Shown: positions 33,490-46,110 of the stretch, one piece after another
How the letters are laid out: each line of letters begins with the position of its first letter
Position numbering within the stretch: the stretch's first letter is position 1
The notes under the pieces: model-generated
What the model saw: only the letters and a program-made list of their open reading frames with translations
Database searches by the model: none
Told to the model about the DNA's origin: nothing
Made by a program: the position numbers and the translations under genes
NCBI GenBank assembly: GCA_031002005.1
Contig: CM061914.1
Location: 18,834,148-18,898,147, forward strand
DNA: 64,000 bases
Reading direction: 5' to 3'
From: Vandiemenella viatica
Lineage: Eukaryota > Arthropoda > Insecta > Orthoptera > Morabidae

Positions 33490-33497
33490 CACAAGAC

Positions 33498-33746
33498 CAT
33501 GGGCGCCGGGAGGGGGGTGCACTTGCACCCCACCCCCCCTGGCATGAAAGAAAATTCACAGAAAAAGATTAAGAAAGAAAAATTTTACTACTAAACTCAC
33601 TTTTTTAATAATAGCTTCAGGAAGCTGTTCAAATTTTTTCAACACCATGTCGATAAATTCAGTATCCTTAGTTAATGAGCGTTAAATTTAATGTGTAAAA
33701 AAGATACAGATGCACCTCCCTTTAAGTAATCCTGCCGGCGCCCATG
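33498..33746. mobile_element. hAT MITE (249 bp) with 8-bp target duplication
   Basis: The ends are CATGGGCGCCGG and CCGGCGCCCATG, perfect over 12 bases. CACAAGAC flanks both sides (33490-33497 and 33747-33754). The 5' part is G/C-homopolymer rich (33511-33540); the rest is AT-rich and non-coding. Confidence 0.88.
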
Positions 33747-33754
33747 CACAAGAC

Positions 33755-34530
33755 TATTTAAAATTATAATTAGGAACTTTAAGTAGCATTTAATTAGAAT
33801 AAGAATAGCATTAAGTAATTTCAATTACGTAGCGGGATTGAAGCAGGGAGATCAGGTGGGCTACAGACTGCTGTCATGGCGGCTAGGCCCGCTGAAGGGT
33901 TCCAGCACCCAGTTCCCGCCCTCAGTCTCAGCGGGGAGCAAGGTGGTACAGTAGACACCCCACGAACACAAAAAGTCACCTCTGGGGTGGGGTAGTACCG
34001 GCGGAACTCTGTGCTTCCTCCCATTTGGCAGAGATGGTCCTCCCAACATCGGGGAAGCAAGAAGCCAATGTCGGTAGTACTCCCTCCAGAAGGAGGTCAG
34101 CCCACCCGAATACCGTCAGCCGGGTATTATACAAGGCCCCACAGCGAGACCATAGGTCCTCAGTCTTGACCAGAGTTGTGCAGTGGAACTTGCGGATTCG
34201 CTCCGTGCGGTCGTGACGGATGTAAGTCCGTTTTTTATATTTTGTTTCTCTGTCTCTGTGCTGAAGACTCACACTCGCTACATGTTTATAGTGAAGAAAG
34301 TAAGAACATTAGAAGTAAATACTCGTATAATTGGTTTACAACTATGATGATTTGAGGACTGAATATAGGTGGCTTAAGTGAGAGTCGATTGTGTGTCAGT
34401 GTACAAGTTGTCAGAATACAATTTTATTTTTGTGTGATTCAAGATATCCACCAACTTTTATTTCTTTGTAATTGCTCCGCCCCTTTTACCTGGATAGATT
34501 TAGAGGAAAAGAATGCAGTGAAGTCCGATG
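33755..34530. other. Gene-free stretch with a GC-rich block
   Basis: 33840-34215 is GC-rich and open on the minus strand in two overlapping frames, but no motif was recognised. It may be a dispersed repeat or LTR leader. No ends were found. Confidence 0.35.
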
Positions 34531-34535
34531 ATAAA

Positions 34536-35404
34536 TCTATATCTATAAAACGAAAACCGGACATATTGTTCGTATAAAAACTCGGAAACTACGGGGAAGA
34601 TTTCGATGGAGTTTTCACCGTTTTAAAGCTTAGAATCTTAATTCACTTGTCTGGCATGACTTATGTTTCAACGTTAAATAATGTAGGAGCATTAAATGAA
34701 ATTCTGAGCGTATGGTGAGAAATTCCACAGGAGGAATCACTAGATGCCGCATACTCCGCACTAAACACACAACACAATGTCTCTGACCTTAGCCTTTAAT
34801 TAAAGCAATAAGATAACTTATAGTAATAACTATTTTGCACACTAAACAAAACTTTAATTCGATATATTCCATTTTTAAAAGCCATAGCTTGAAGTATTCT
34901 TTCCTTTAATTCGGGATATCAACTTTTTAAACGACATAGATAGCCGTAAAAACAACAGAGATATTCTTTGACAATGATCTCTCGACAATATCTCTGGCAT
35001 TCAGCATTAGTCTTCTGTTTATGATAATATTATTCCGGATTCACTTTTGATATTTTATCTGGAGAGTTAAAGGATCTGGCGTTTCGAGCCACAAGTATAT
35101 CCATTCACTTCGCAATTGAATCAAACGTGAGTTTTTAACATAATCTAAGGTTGGTCAGTAATGTAGTAATGAAATTTCTTAACCAAATTATCGAAGCTTG
35201 ATATACATGAATCTTTTCGAACGAATGAAAATAGTATACGTGCAAATAAACTTCAGCCCACCAGTTTCTTGGTAGGGGGCGGGTGAATTCCGAAAAAGTT
35301 TGCGCGTATTTTATGGAACGTTGTGCAAATGTTTTGCGGGAATAAAAATTGGGGACGGTTAAATCTACGCCAACTATACCGGGCAACGCCGGGAACTGCG
35401 CTAG
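34536..35404 (+). mobile_element. Non-autonomous Helitron (869 bp)
   Basis: It starts A|TCTATATCTATAAAACGAA, continues with the familiar CTCGGAAACTACGGGG-AGATTTCGATG block seen at many insect Helitron 5' ends, and ends with CCGGGCAACGCCGGG, a short spacer and CTAG|T. Insertion between A and T without target duplication fits Helitrons. No Rep/helicase is encoded. Confidence 0.85.
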
Positions 35405-36508
35405 TTATTATTAAAGTAGCCGAGAATAATTAAAAGGATGGGGGGTGGGAACGTTACAACTGGAGGCAGCTAATCCCGCGTCAGGTGCAGCGTGTACCAT
35501 ACCACCCGCTGGACGGACCACGCCCTACTGTGTGCCAAGCGTGACGTCGACGGAAGCGAGTGACGCAGCCACAGTGACGTAACCGCCTGTGGGTGTGCCC
35601 TGCTGAGTGTACACGTCACGGCGAGGCGAGGCGAGGCATCCTACTAGTGTATCAGCCACCAGGCGCCGCGCCAGATGGAGTTGGTTCTCCTATCCCACAG
35701 CTACAGCCTCCGTATTATCTAATCTCTGTTTCCCTCTACACTCTTCTCTCGCCACTTTCAATTTACAGAAGTTTATCTGTCGACTTAATTTTCAGGGACT
35801 TTCTACATTTCAAATGGTTCACTTTCTGCCTGCTTGGTCTACCCGAACTCCAACCTTCACTTCAGCGAACTTACCAGCTCCCCACGTAATTAGTTCAGTG
35901 GCCTAGATACAACAAATTACTACAAGGTGCTAGGGTTATTGCTTTTCATAAACACCTTGCTTTAGCTGTCAGTTATACTTTGCACACCTTATCTGTTGGA
36001 TTAGCCTGTCTGTAATCTGCTCCGTATTAAGATATAGACGCTACAGATGCGCACGCTTCGCCCCACACTGCTGCTACCCCGGGCAGCTTCTTACAAAGTG
36101 ACGCCTACTTTCTGGGTTACCAAATAAGTTATTAACTCGAAAGGAATCTTTCTTTGATGAAGTGCGCAATTGCTACGTACACATCCAGCAAATTTTGATA
36201 AGGAACGAATTAGAAAGCTATCAATGCGATAGACAAACGTTTAGATAATAATAGAGCCAACGTAAGAAAACAGTTTTTATTCGCATTGATAAATATCAAT
36301 CCAAAGATGAGTTTTTAAGAAAGATTAGTTCACGTTAAGTTCGCTTCTACCGCATTTCACGACTTGTGTCTTTCCTTTGTTTACATCTAGTCGGAATTCC
36401 TCAGCCAATATTTTTTTTAATGAAATACATTAATTTCTTTATATGTACTCATTGTTTTGTGGTATCAGCAGATCGCACCATCTTGATAGTTTCTTCGTGA
36501 ACATTAAA

Positions 36509-36549
<41 letters not shown>

Positions 36550-39500
36550 GCTATGTGAATTTTATTTTATTTATTTGCTTAGAACATTGCGATTTATCGA
36601 CACCAAGGTCATTAGAATCGCAACAGGATGGCTGTCAAGGATCGGGAAGGAAATCGACCAAAGTCTTTTAAGAAACTCTCCTGTTCACCTAGACCGACTT
36701 CAGGAAACAATGCAAAGCAGATATCTGGATAGCCCGTCGGGAATGTGAATATTTGAGACAGAGTTGGCCCTAAATAATAGGTTGCTATAGAACAAGGGGT
36801 AACAGAGTCAACACAGCAAAAGCCGTGAAAATAGCGCTTATGTATTCGAGCCATAACGTTGCTTCAAAGAGAATGAGGTAGTGAATTACTATCGATCTGG
36901 CTCACCATCGCAGACAATTATCACGGTAAATTTGTTCAGCAAACACGCGATATAGCAATCGGCAGAAAAGAGGCTAAAAGCGACGAGATAGCATGTGCGT
37001 GTGTGTGTGTGTGTGTGTCAACACACTGTGACCGTGGAAACAGCACGACACAGCCCCTGGCGGCACACCGGCCCGCGGCGCACGGGCGGAACTACACAAT
37101 TCGATGCTGCCTCACGTTGCTCCAATGTATGCGAGAATTACATTAAAACTGAAACAAACAAAATATTTAAAAAAAAATTAAAAAAAGAAAAAGCATAGCA
37201 TAAGATCTTCTTAAGAGAAACTTGTTTTTTTGGAATGCCGAAATGCTTTTTTTTAGTTAAAGTAAAGTAATTGTAATTTAAGCATAGGTTGTGCATTAGA
37301 TAGAGTAAGAAGGTTTACCTGACAAGCTGAAAGTAATGCTTGTTGTAACATCCCATGATCGCCGTATTGTTAAATGAGCTGACTCATTACAGTGGTTGCA
37401 ACATTTGAATAACTCCTGGAACGACCCTCATTCTGGTCACCAACGAATGTGGAAAGCAACGCCCTAGTTGGACTATGATGTACAGACTGGCGACTGAGTT
37501 GAGGCTCTCTCCTCTACGATGGAACAGTTTGCTGCCCTCTATGAGCGGAAGTCACTATCACGTTTGACGCACACTGCGAGCTACTTAAACTACGGGGCTC
37601 CGTCTAAGGAGTAGTTTGCAAGCCAAGCCACGCCACGTAGCTTCTTATTCACATTATCTGTGTAGTTAAAATAACGCACACACCAGACAACAGCATGTGA
37701 ATATTTATTTCTGTCATTTAACATCTCCGCACAGGGCGGCATTTAGGCTTTTTATTAGCTCTACTACTGGTCCCAGGCGGGGGCATATGTAACTTACGAT
37801 ACTCTGACAAGAGAAAACAGAAAAAAATATCTTCTGAAATCAATAGGGAAAAAGGCTACGTGCTCCGCGCGCGCGGGGGGGGGGGTGGTGTTTCACAGGA
37901 GGCTAAATTTGAGCTACGTGGTTTATGGACGTTGCCTAATAGAGAGTAACCGCTGGTTGTCGCTACAGCATTCATAGCCGATGAGATGCAATGCAGTTGA
38001 TCCTCATCGTTTTATCTAACGGCGTAATAGAAGTTTCAAATTAAAAAGTTAAATGCGCAATAGATAAAGAAAACAAACAAACGGCAGTGTGTAGAAACAG
38101 CGTCTCTGCTTTTAACCTACCGGCGCAGAGATCCCTGGCCGCGGTGTTTAGGCGAATGCAGGACGGTCCACAAACAAACAAAATACACTTTCACGCGCTG
38201 ACAGACAGATGGAAACTCTTCGCGACCTGTCAGCAGGTGTAAAATCCTTAGCACCAGTAAAGGTATACCCCCGAAACTGACCATTCAATCAACGGGTGAA
38301 ACACGTCGAGGCAGCCGAACCCAAAATGTCGGGAAAAGGTAGTAAAGAAGAAGGAGAGTTTCTCTATATTTTAGTTGGTACAGATCGAAGGGCGAATGAA
38401 ATAAACGGCGTACGCGCTAGCAAGTAACAACGTAAATCTGAATCTATTAGAATAAGGACAGTGCAAAAACAAAACAGCATATGTGGTTGAAAAATTAATC
38501 ACTTGTAAGGTTGTGTATGCTTGTTTCTCTTTCAGATCTAGAAAAAGAATTTTTTCTTTTAAAGTGTACTTAGTGACTGGTTGGCAGCGAAGGAATGAGA
38601 AGGAACGGGAAGGAAATGGACTACGGTTTTTCGTAGGAGACATTCAAGTGGACAAGTTCTGTAAACCTAGAAAACAAAAATCCGGAGGCCGGGCCGACGC
38701 TGAAAGCAAATCAGATGCTAACAGCGGCGCTCATAACCAGGCGAGGCGACACAGGGCACGCCGCCACTCAGGCAAACACACTGCAAACTGTCGGCTCTGT
38801 GAGGACAAGATGCGGGGCTGCAGAGGTCGTTGAAGCCGCTGTTTACGCGGCGGAGTGGTTACCGAACACGGAAGCGACTCCGCAGTGTTTACAGGAAGCG
38901 ATCGCAGCAGGAACTAGAGGACGATAAGGGGAAACCTATAGCACAGGGGGGTAACATTTATCACAATCTACATCAGCAAAATCTTACAGCCATGTAACAT
39001 TATCAACTGGTAATGAAAGAATTTCATCTCGTGAATACTGAAGCATTTAAATGACCGACGGTAGAAGTTATCCATTACGTCATAAGTTTGCGGCAGATCG
39101 TATGGAAATAACTGAAGTATCGCTATTGAATTAGAGAATCGAGTGCAAAGCCGCAAAGTTGCGCTGTGAGGCGCCCTCAAAGAACTGCCGTAGCATTCGG
39201 CACACTCGTAGACAAAAATCACCGCCATTTTCGAAATACATAGCGCACGACGAATATCGACGAGTCTGTTGGAATGAGTCTTCAGGCGATCCCTTCAATC
39301 GGTGTCTCGAGCCGTGGTCCACAAATCAATTGATGATATTACAACAAAAAAATAAGCGCAGAGAAGAGAGTATCAGCGACCAGGACACAGTCTGATATGT
39401 CGAGAACACAAGGCTGCGAGTGCATTAGTAAGACACGCACCACACAGCGCTCTATGAGGTCCTCACTGTAGGCACAGCTCTTAACAGACAGTTTGAAGGA

Positions 39501-39828
39501 AGGGTTAATAAGATACACATACCATAAGTAAAAAATATGTGCATCTCAGTCAATCGTCCGTGGAACTTTGCGTTAGATGAATGCCGACCAGTCTCAGATT
39601 TGACAAATCTGACAAAGAAACTTACAGCGAACACACACAATACATGTCGCATGGCTCACACAGACGGCGACAGAACACACGTCAGCGAGACACCTGGCTA
39701 AACGGAACAGAAGAGAAAGAAAGAGGACGCTCTCACGACAAGCGGACTCACTACACGCAGCGCACCATGTGTCTAGCTGGCACACTACTCCTATGCCAAC
39801 CCTCATAAAACGGACAAACTGCACGTCC
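35405..39828. other. Gene-free stretch with microsatellites
   Basis: 35535-35625 has four TGACG or CGTCA-type boxes in 90 bases, which is promoter-like but unproven. (CT)n(CA)n lies at 36509-36549 and (GT)n at 36999-37018. TGTTGTAACATCCC at 37343 is LTR-start-like but has no partner. CAGGGCGGCATTTAGG at 37733 looks like a hAT end, again without a partner. A 20-base SINE-like scrap lies at 38151-38170. Confidence 0.4.
36509..36549 (+). repeat. (CT)n(CA)n microsatellite
   Basis: About ten CT units run directly into about ten CA units. Confidence 0.95.
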
Positions 39829-39829
39829 A

Positions 39830-40072
39830 CTGGTGGGTGAGCGACTCGCTCTGGACTCTCATTCGGAAGGACGCGAGTTCGAATTCCCGTCGGGCCATGC
39901 AGATTCCGGTTCCCCATAGTTTTTCCAATCAGTCTACGCCAGTTCCGGGTTAGTTACTTCAAAGGATTGTGGAAGAATTCCTTACCATTGCTTCACCCCC
40001 CCCCCCTCCCTCATCTATTTCCGCCTGTATAAATCTCAGCGAGGCGTAAAGCCGCAAGAAAAAAAAAAGAAA
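39830..40072 (+). mobile_element. tRNA-derived SINE, diverged copy
   Basis: The head TGGTGGGTGAGCGACTCG and B-box-like GAGTTCGAATTCCCG are clear. The body is diverged (GGTTCCCCATAGTTTTTCC, then CGCCAGTTCCGGG), and the 3' end is CTCAGCGAGGCGTAAAGCCGC with a poly-A tail, the second 3'-end type in this window. Confidence 0.8.
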
Positions 40073-41943
40073 ACTCCGAGTGTAGTAGTTGCGCCACTAG
40101 CCGCGCTTCAACAGTTTCAGCGACTCAACTGACGGTATCTCTTTAGGTGTATTGTGATTACCCTGGCGCTGAGCAAAACATGATTTCAAAACTAATTATT
40201 TACTCAATGTTTAGTTGATTCTGGACCACCGATACTACCGTACGCAGAGAACTGAGGCTGCTACTTTATGTCTACACATCTTGCATCACTCTATATGTCA
40301 CAGCGACCGCGGAGGACACCCTGGGGGAGATGAGGGTTGCTACTCTCCGTGACTGTGCCGAGCAGATAAAGCACGGGGAATCAGAGCTCCCACACGGAGC
40401 CCACCTCTGCCTACCCGGATGCAGACACCCTCGGGGTCACAGAGCTTTGATCTCGAGCACGACGGAGCAGTGCTGTTTCTGCAAGCGTGAGTAGCCACAA
40501 AACAGCAGTGAGCGAACTCAATCCCACGCTACAGCGACTCCTGTGCTACTGCGCTCACAGTAAGGAGATTCTATCACGACATCAGTGAGTTGTTCCGTGA
40601 GATAGCGAAAAGAGGTTCGTCGAGAAAGATGTAAACTCCTTGTGTTGAAGCAGAGCGTCGCAGTTGAGCCTGCACGCAGTGTACACTCGACTAACACGCT
40701 GAGCACTGCAGCGGCAGCAGTCTCCCCCCACAGTGCAAGGCCACAGAAATAACCGGCGATCCGCGGGAGTCGCTCCATCTCACGTCAAGGGACCGACATA
40801 CCCCTCCACCAACACCAGTAAACGTGTAGCCCACGGTCTCAGCCACTGCAAGGTAGCCGTCTCTCGGAAATCTCCATTAAAATAATGAATAAACCTTAGT
40901 ATTATTAGGAAAATTTGGGTATAAAATTGTATTTAATTTATTGATTGCTATTACGCGTTGTCTTGGAGCAGCTGCGTGCTACAGCCAGCGAGCTGAATTA
41001 CACCCTGAGCAGCATCACACGTGTCAATCACGTGCACATCGTGGAGAGTCTGCGCAGTAAGCATAGAACATTCTAGTACGGAACAAATACCCCACTACTA
41101 AGTCGTCAAGTCAAAGTCACGAGTCTTCTTGCATCCAATTGGCTGATCAAGCAATGGTCCTTAGGTTATAAAGACTGTAGCGCCATATTGCTCCTGCTTC
41201 GTTCTGTTATACGCATTCTCGAGGACATGTAGTCGGTACGAGAATACCTGAGTAGCAGGTAAGAGGAACGATGTTTTCGCTAGTAGCAGTGCTTCTCTAT
41301 TGGTTATCAAGTATAATTATGGGAAGCTTTGTGTCTAAAGCGTTATCTGATGGGAGGTTGTTTGATCATGAGTGTTAACAAACAATTGCATTTCCTTTTC
41401 TAAGTGTTTGGTATGATCTTGGTGAGCTCAGTAGCGTGTAGGTACTTACCGGACGATCATGTAATAGTTAGGTTTTTCTTAATAAATGTTGTTGAGTTGT
41501 ATTTCTGCGCCATGTGTCACTAACCACATAACTAACACTCTTGACTAAAGAACTCACGTTGCCTTAATATTTAGTGTAAGAATGAGCTAAGTGTATTGTA
41601 GTAACTTTCTGTGGTTATTTGCCCACATACTATCTCTTTCGGAATATTATCTAAAGCGTAGCTACGTTTAATAACGACTGCCCTGGGTGTCAGTTTACAT
41701 GTTAAGATCTTTGGGCATCCGTTACGCGAAAAGGAGCCACTGTACTCGTCATCGAAGGTAAGCACTATCTTGTAATAGCAGAGATAACGCCATGTGAAAA
41801 GTGTTTGCATTGACTCAGGCATTCGGTTATCCATCCTGACAGTAAGGGTTAAGTCGGCTTTGAGTGTAGGTATAGAAGTTTGGTCTACACATTCGTAAGC
41901 AACTTCACAAGTTTCACTTATTTTCAGTTGCGGGACACACGCC

Positions 41944-41982
<39 letters not shown>

Positions 41983-43989
41983 AAAAAACCTGCAATAAGT
42001 TAATCAAGAGAAAACTTCCTGAACAACTTGTTATTAAGACTGATGATTAAACGATTGATTGTATGCTACTTCAAATTTGTAAAAACCGTCTGACTATATT
42101 AGCAGCAGAAATTACATATTCCACAATTAACAATTGATTTAAATCATAACTTTTAATAATTTTCTACGTAATCATTAGCAATATGGACAAAATCTCGTTA
42201 AGTACAGTGTTATAAACTTTTTTTTCTTTTACTGTTGCACTAATTTTTAAAACAAATTTTTCCGAGAACGATAATGGCTCTAAAAATAACGTAAAACGTT
42301 CCGGAGCGGTGAGTCTAATACGCTTTCTACATAGAAGACAATGGGCACAAATTTCGGAACACTATGTCACTAAGTTAGTGGGATAGTTCCTGATCGGTTA
42401 TAAAAATATAAAGATGATATATACAAACATTCATACTAGAGACAAAATAAGGGATATTACCTACATTTTCTTTCTTTTAACTTATTTTTAGTGCCCCATC
42501 AATTAATGCTGCAAATTTTCCAGCAAACTTTGTCTGGTTCAAAAATGGAGAAACCAAGTAGTATCAAGAGTTAGACCTTCCTTACGCAGCTTTTTCAAAA
42601 AAATCTCAATATTTTCACAACGGAACCTGTTAATTATTTTCTAATTTCTCATGAAAAGCCCCGAGTTTTCGCCTGTCCAGTGATTGTGTCATTCGTTGAA
42701 ACCTTAACAGTTTTCATCTTCTCGCATTGAATATTAGGAACCTGTGAGAGAACAAAATAAGCGATCCTGGTTTGTAAGTTGGATGCGTGGACCGACATTA
42801 TGTCACAGGTGCGGATGCAAATGTACAATTTCTCTGATAGAATTAACAAGTAGGCTGGGAAGAGGAAAACACAACTTGGCACAGCGCAGCTCTGCATGGC
42901 CCCACACGCGTTGAGAGGCTGTGCGTCGTGTTAACTCTGTGAAGCCTGGATCCTCACTACTGGTGACTCCACCTGCGCCAGTTTAATTAACTTCCTGATG
43001 TTCGTCTCGTGGCGACCTTATCTTCCTATTATGGGTTGTATGCGCAGCATAAACACACGTGGATGTCAAAGCGAAAGACCAGTGGGTTCAGCCTACACAC
43101 AGTGATGCAATCTTAGAGCTAACCGGAGAGGAATGAATTAGAAAGGGGCATCCGAATTGCATTATTATCCCGATTGTTCTTGGAATGATACAGAATCATA
43201 AAAATAATAAAAAAGATCAAACAACACTATGGGAAGCAGCAACTGCACCATGCGTACCCTGCAGACCTCAAGCAACATGTCAACAACCCTCAACGTCAAC
43301 AGAGAGGAGTGGCATGGCCGCATGCAGTACCTGCACGACCCCCAAAGTGTGGCTCAATGTTGCACAAAACATCAGCAAACAAACAAAATTAAAGCAGCAA
43401 TAAACACAGATAAAATGGTGTACTTAAAAGAAAAACTAAAAATAAATAGGATGCAGCTGTGCAAAATTAGCCACGAATATTTATCTTCTTCCGAGGTGGG
43501 AGTAATGTTCGCAATTGGTGAAGAAAGACTATGTAACAACACATCTGGACGAGCATTGCCATCCGAGGCTTAAAAGAAGTAATAATATTTGGAATAGGCT
43601 CCATTAAGCGCGCAAGAAGATCGATACATACCGGAACAATGCACCGAAACAAGAAAGGCGGTAGCATTCGCAGTGCAACAAATATTCCTAAGATGAATTA
43701 TATATTTTGTAACTATAATAAGAGGACACAACTATTAATTAGTAATAGGATGTCCTCTTACTGAATTCGCGTCTTCAAGCGTTCTCGGATTTGAAAGTGT
43801 GCGCTAGATTCAAGTCGAAAGTTAACATTGTCTTTCTAAATAACAGAGATATATAAATGTCAATATTGCCATCGATAAATAGCGATGTAAAAGATGAATT
43901 CGTAATAAAAAAATAAATAAATAAAGTGCTTATTTTGGAAATCCCATTGGCAGCGAGCGGACGAGGCCGTACCTAGCAGCACCTCACAC
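40073..43989. other. Gene-free stretch
   Basis: A (TA)16 tract lies at 41947-41978. 41165-41270 has GGTTATAAAGACTG and a later AATAAA (about 41480), so an LTR or host promoter is possible, but neither is supported by further structure. Confidence 0.4.
41947..41978. repeat. (TA)n microsatellite
   Basis: There are sixteen uninterrupted TA units. Confidence 0.95.
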
Positions 43990-44036
43990 CTGTATCCCCG
44001 GAGCCGCGGGTTCTTGAAGGACCACAGACCCAGCAT
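43990..44036 (-). CDS. Weak candidate first coding exon
   Basis: On the minus strand an ATG at 44036-44034 opens 15 codons plus two bases (MLGLWSFKNPRLRGY) ending in a good donor, ACAG|GTGTGAGG. Upstream on that strand is a CpG-rich block. The GC content contrasts with the AT-rich surroundings, as at a 5' exon. No protein family is recognised, 47 bases are too few for a firm call, and the phase (2) does not match the phase-1 exon at 11118, so any link would need exons between them. Confidence 0.25.
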
Positions 44037-44135
44037 GTCTGCGCGTCGCGACGCCCGCCGCAACAATGCGCGTCGCGACGCCCCGGCGGCGTCCCGGCGC
44101 CCCCGGCGTCTGCGCAGACCAGCGGGGGGAGAGAA
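44037..44135 (-). promoter_or_regulatory. CpG-rich patch with duplicated 15-mer
   Basis: About 100 bases have very high CpG density in an otherwise AT-rich region. GCGCGTCGCGACGCC occurs twice, 28 bases apart (about 44040 and 44068), and TCGCGA is its palindromic core. It could be a 5' UTR or promoter on the minus strand, or a dispersed GC-rich repeat. Confidence 0.35.
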
Positions 44136-45427
44136 ACATCAAAGGAACAGCTGCTGCGTGACTGTTACGCACGCCAAGGGCGTGTCGAACATAATAAACA
44201 CAGCTCCCGGAACAGTGAGTGCTTCTACAGAAGGACGTAATTACGAAGAAACTCGCAATTTAATGCTTTAACGTCACGTGGTTTGCACCCCCACTAAAGT
44301 ACGTTATTTACCGTCTTTACCTTTCTAATGACATAACGACGCTGTCAATATTCTTTTCAGCTTACTTTTATTTCGTCGAAATAACTCAGAAAAACGCACA
44401 GAAAATTTACATCGCACTTCATTTCCAAAGTTTATAGCGATAAACAAATGACGAAGTATTCGCCTTAGCGCGTTTTCGATTATCAAGCATCACAGAATGT
44501 TCTGGAAAACTACAAACACGCAGATAGGCTTCTCTGGACTGTTAACAATTACGTTACCAATATAAATCATATCAAACAATTACAACTTATTCATAATTAC
44601 TTCAAATCATAAAATAGCTCTTAAATAAAATTACGAAATATTTACATACATTTTACAGTATTTTACTGTAGTTATATTTTACATTTCCTAAACAAATAAA
44701 ATCTCACCTAAGACATATTTAATGAAACATTATGACTAGTTAAAGTCATTTTAACTAACACCCTGCAATATACTGTGCTAGTCTTAATGCAGTTACAACA
44801 GTCAGTCATTTTATTTGCAGTGTATTCATGAAATGATTATACGAATCTATAATCTGTCAATCACTCAGACATAAATTTAGTTAACTGCAGGAATTGTAAT
44901 CAGTAGGAAGTGTTGTTAGGAACGTAACAAAACGGAGCTCTCCTGAAAGCAGGAAGAAGCGGCCTGTTCCGTTCCTGCCCGTCACTTGCTACACCTGGCT
45001 GCCCCCGTATCTCAAGCGTAATCACTGTGCAATTACTTCAAATGGGAAATGTCCGATCTTTCTACAACTTAAGTAATTCTGTAATAGGCAACTCGCACTG
45101 CAGATATGTGATGCGGTGTTTAAGAAAGTTGAGAATCAAGTCGTCGTATGGCAGTGCTATCAGACTGGTTATTACGATCAACTTTGCAGAATTTGGTTTA
45201 AATCGTTAGAACGTGTCAAAAATTCATACTTTGAGTTTATAGTGAAAAAATATTAATAACATTAAACCCATCCTAACTGTGTAAATTCTTAGAAAAAATG
45301 ACGAGTATGTAAAAAGCTTCACTTTTACCGCGACATCTTGGACATAGACTTGATGGCTCGTCGACGAAACAGGTATGACAGCTGACAGAGGAATGTGCAC
45401 AGACAGACTTCATACTTCATTTACTTT
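44136..45427. other. AT-rich gene-free stretch
   Basis: No feature could be supported. Confidence 0.4.
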
Positions 45428-45640
45428 TGTCTTGTAGCCTCGTCAACGTCGAGGTCCTTAGAGGCGACAGAGGATTGTGGCAAGGAACTCGGCCATGGTT
45501 TCTGTAGTATCCATTCGCGTGGAGTGATTCCTGGAGAGCATGGAAAACAGAAATCTGGACTGCCGGACGGAGATGTGAACCAACGTCCCCGCGAATACTA
45601 GGCTCGGATTGGAGGAAGCAGGCAGTGACGCTAGCCCGAA
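45428..45640 (-). mobile_element. tRNA-derived SINE, minus strand, diverged
   Basis: In minus orientation the body reads TTTTCCATGCTCTCCAGG, ATCACTCCACGCGAATGG and CCATGGCCGAGTTCC, with the 3' end ACCTCGACGTTGACGAGGC. The head is diverged (CGTTGGTTCACATCTCCGTCC). It is old, with many substitutions and small indels. Confidence 0.75.
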
Positions 45641-45711
45641 TTGGTCAATGCCGCGGGATTCGGCACAGTTTTTAAACTGTTACCAAATTAAATAATAAAC
45701 GTCTATTTATT

Positions 45712-46110
45712 GAATTCTTCTTCTGGTCCCTATCCGTTCCGGATGTCGGCAACCATCTTGGCTGTCTCGTCTCTGCTGGTTGATGCTCGGATTAGCTCCG
45801 TAGTTGTCTTGGAGGTCCAGGTTCTCAGATTTTTTAACCAGGAAGTTCTTCTTCTACCAGCACTTCTCTTTCCTGGTATTTTCCCCTGGAGAACAGACTG
45901 CAGGAGTTCATATTCCCATTTTTTTATTTTTTTTTTCATTTTGCGGAGCACTTCAGCATTTGTGGTGTGGTCTGTCCATGGTATTCTCAACATTCTTCGA
46001 TACAGCCACAAATCAAAAGCTTCAAATCTTTTACTGATAGTTTCCGTTAACGCCCACGTTTCAACGTCGAACAGGAGGATAGAGAACACATAGCAGCGCA
46101 AGAATGTCAT
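45712..46110 (-). pseudogene. Non-LTR retrotransposon C-terminal fragment
   Basis: A 126-codon minus-strand frame reads FDVETWALTE, FEAFDLWLYRRMLRIPW, NAEVLRKM, GKIPGKRSAGRRRTSWL and MVADIRNG. This is the post-RT segment of a LINE, where 'YGxETW' and the 'W-x-x-R-R-M-L-x-I-x-W' and 'GRR-x-x-S-W-L' blocks occur in this order (RTE/BovB-like or related). It ends in a short UTR with a GAAGAAGAATTC-like tail. It is strongly 5'-truncated, but the remaining frame is open. Confidence 0.8.

Noticed and set aside
33821..34272. Minus-strand frames of 79-98 codons as a gene
   Set aside because: Two overlapping frames compete, neither has a recognised motif, and composition suggests a repeat or LTR leader.
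35535..35625. Cluster of TGACG-type boxes as an active promoter
   Set aside because: No start-site motif, exon or conserved frame follows; chance in a GC-rich patch cannot be excluded.
37733..37790. CAGGGCGGCATTTAGG as a hAT end
   Set aside because: No right end and no second copy of the neighbouring 8 bases (TCTCCGCA) were found.
38326..38348. ATGTCGGGAAAAG followed by GTAGTA as a first exon
   Set aside because: The start context is good, but there are only 13 coding bases, the donor is weak and there is no recognised protein.
41165..41490. TATA box and AATAAA suggesting an LTR or host promoter
   Set aside because: No terminal TG/CA pair, primer site, coding or splice partner was found.
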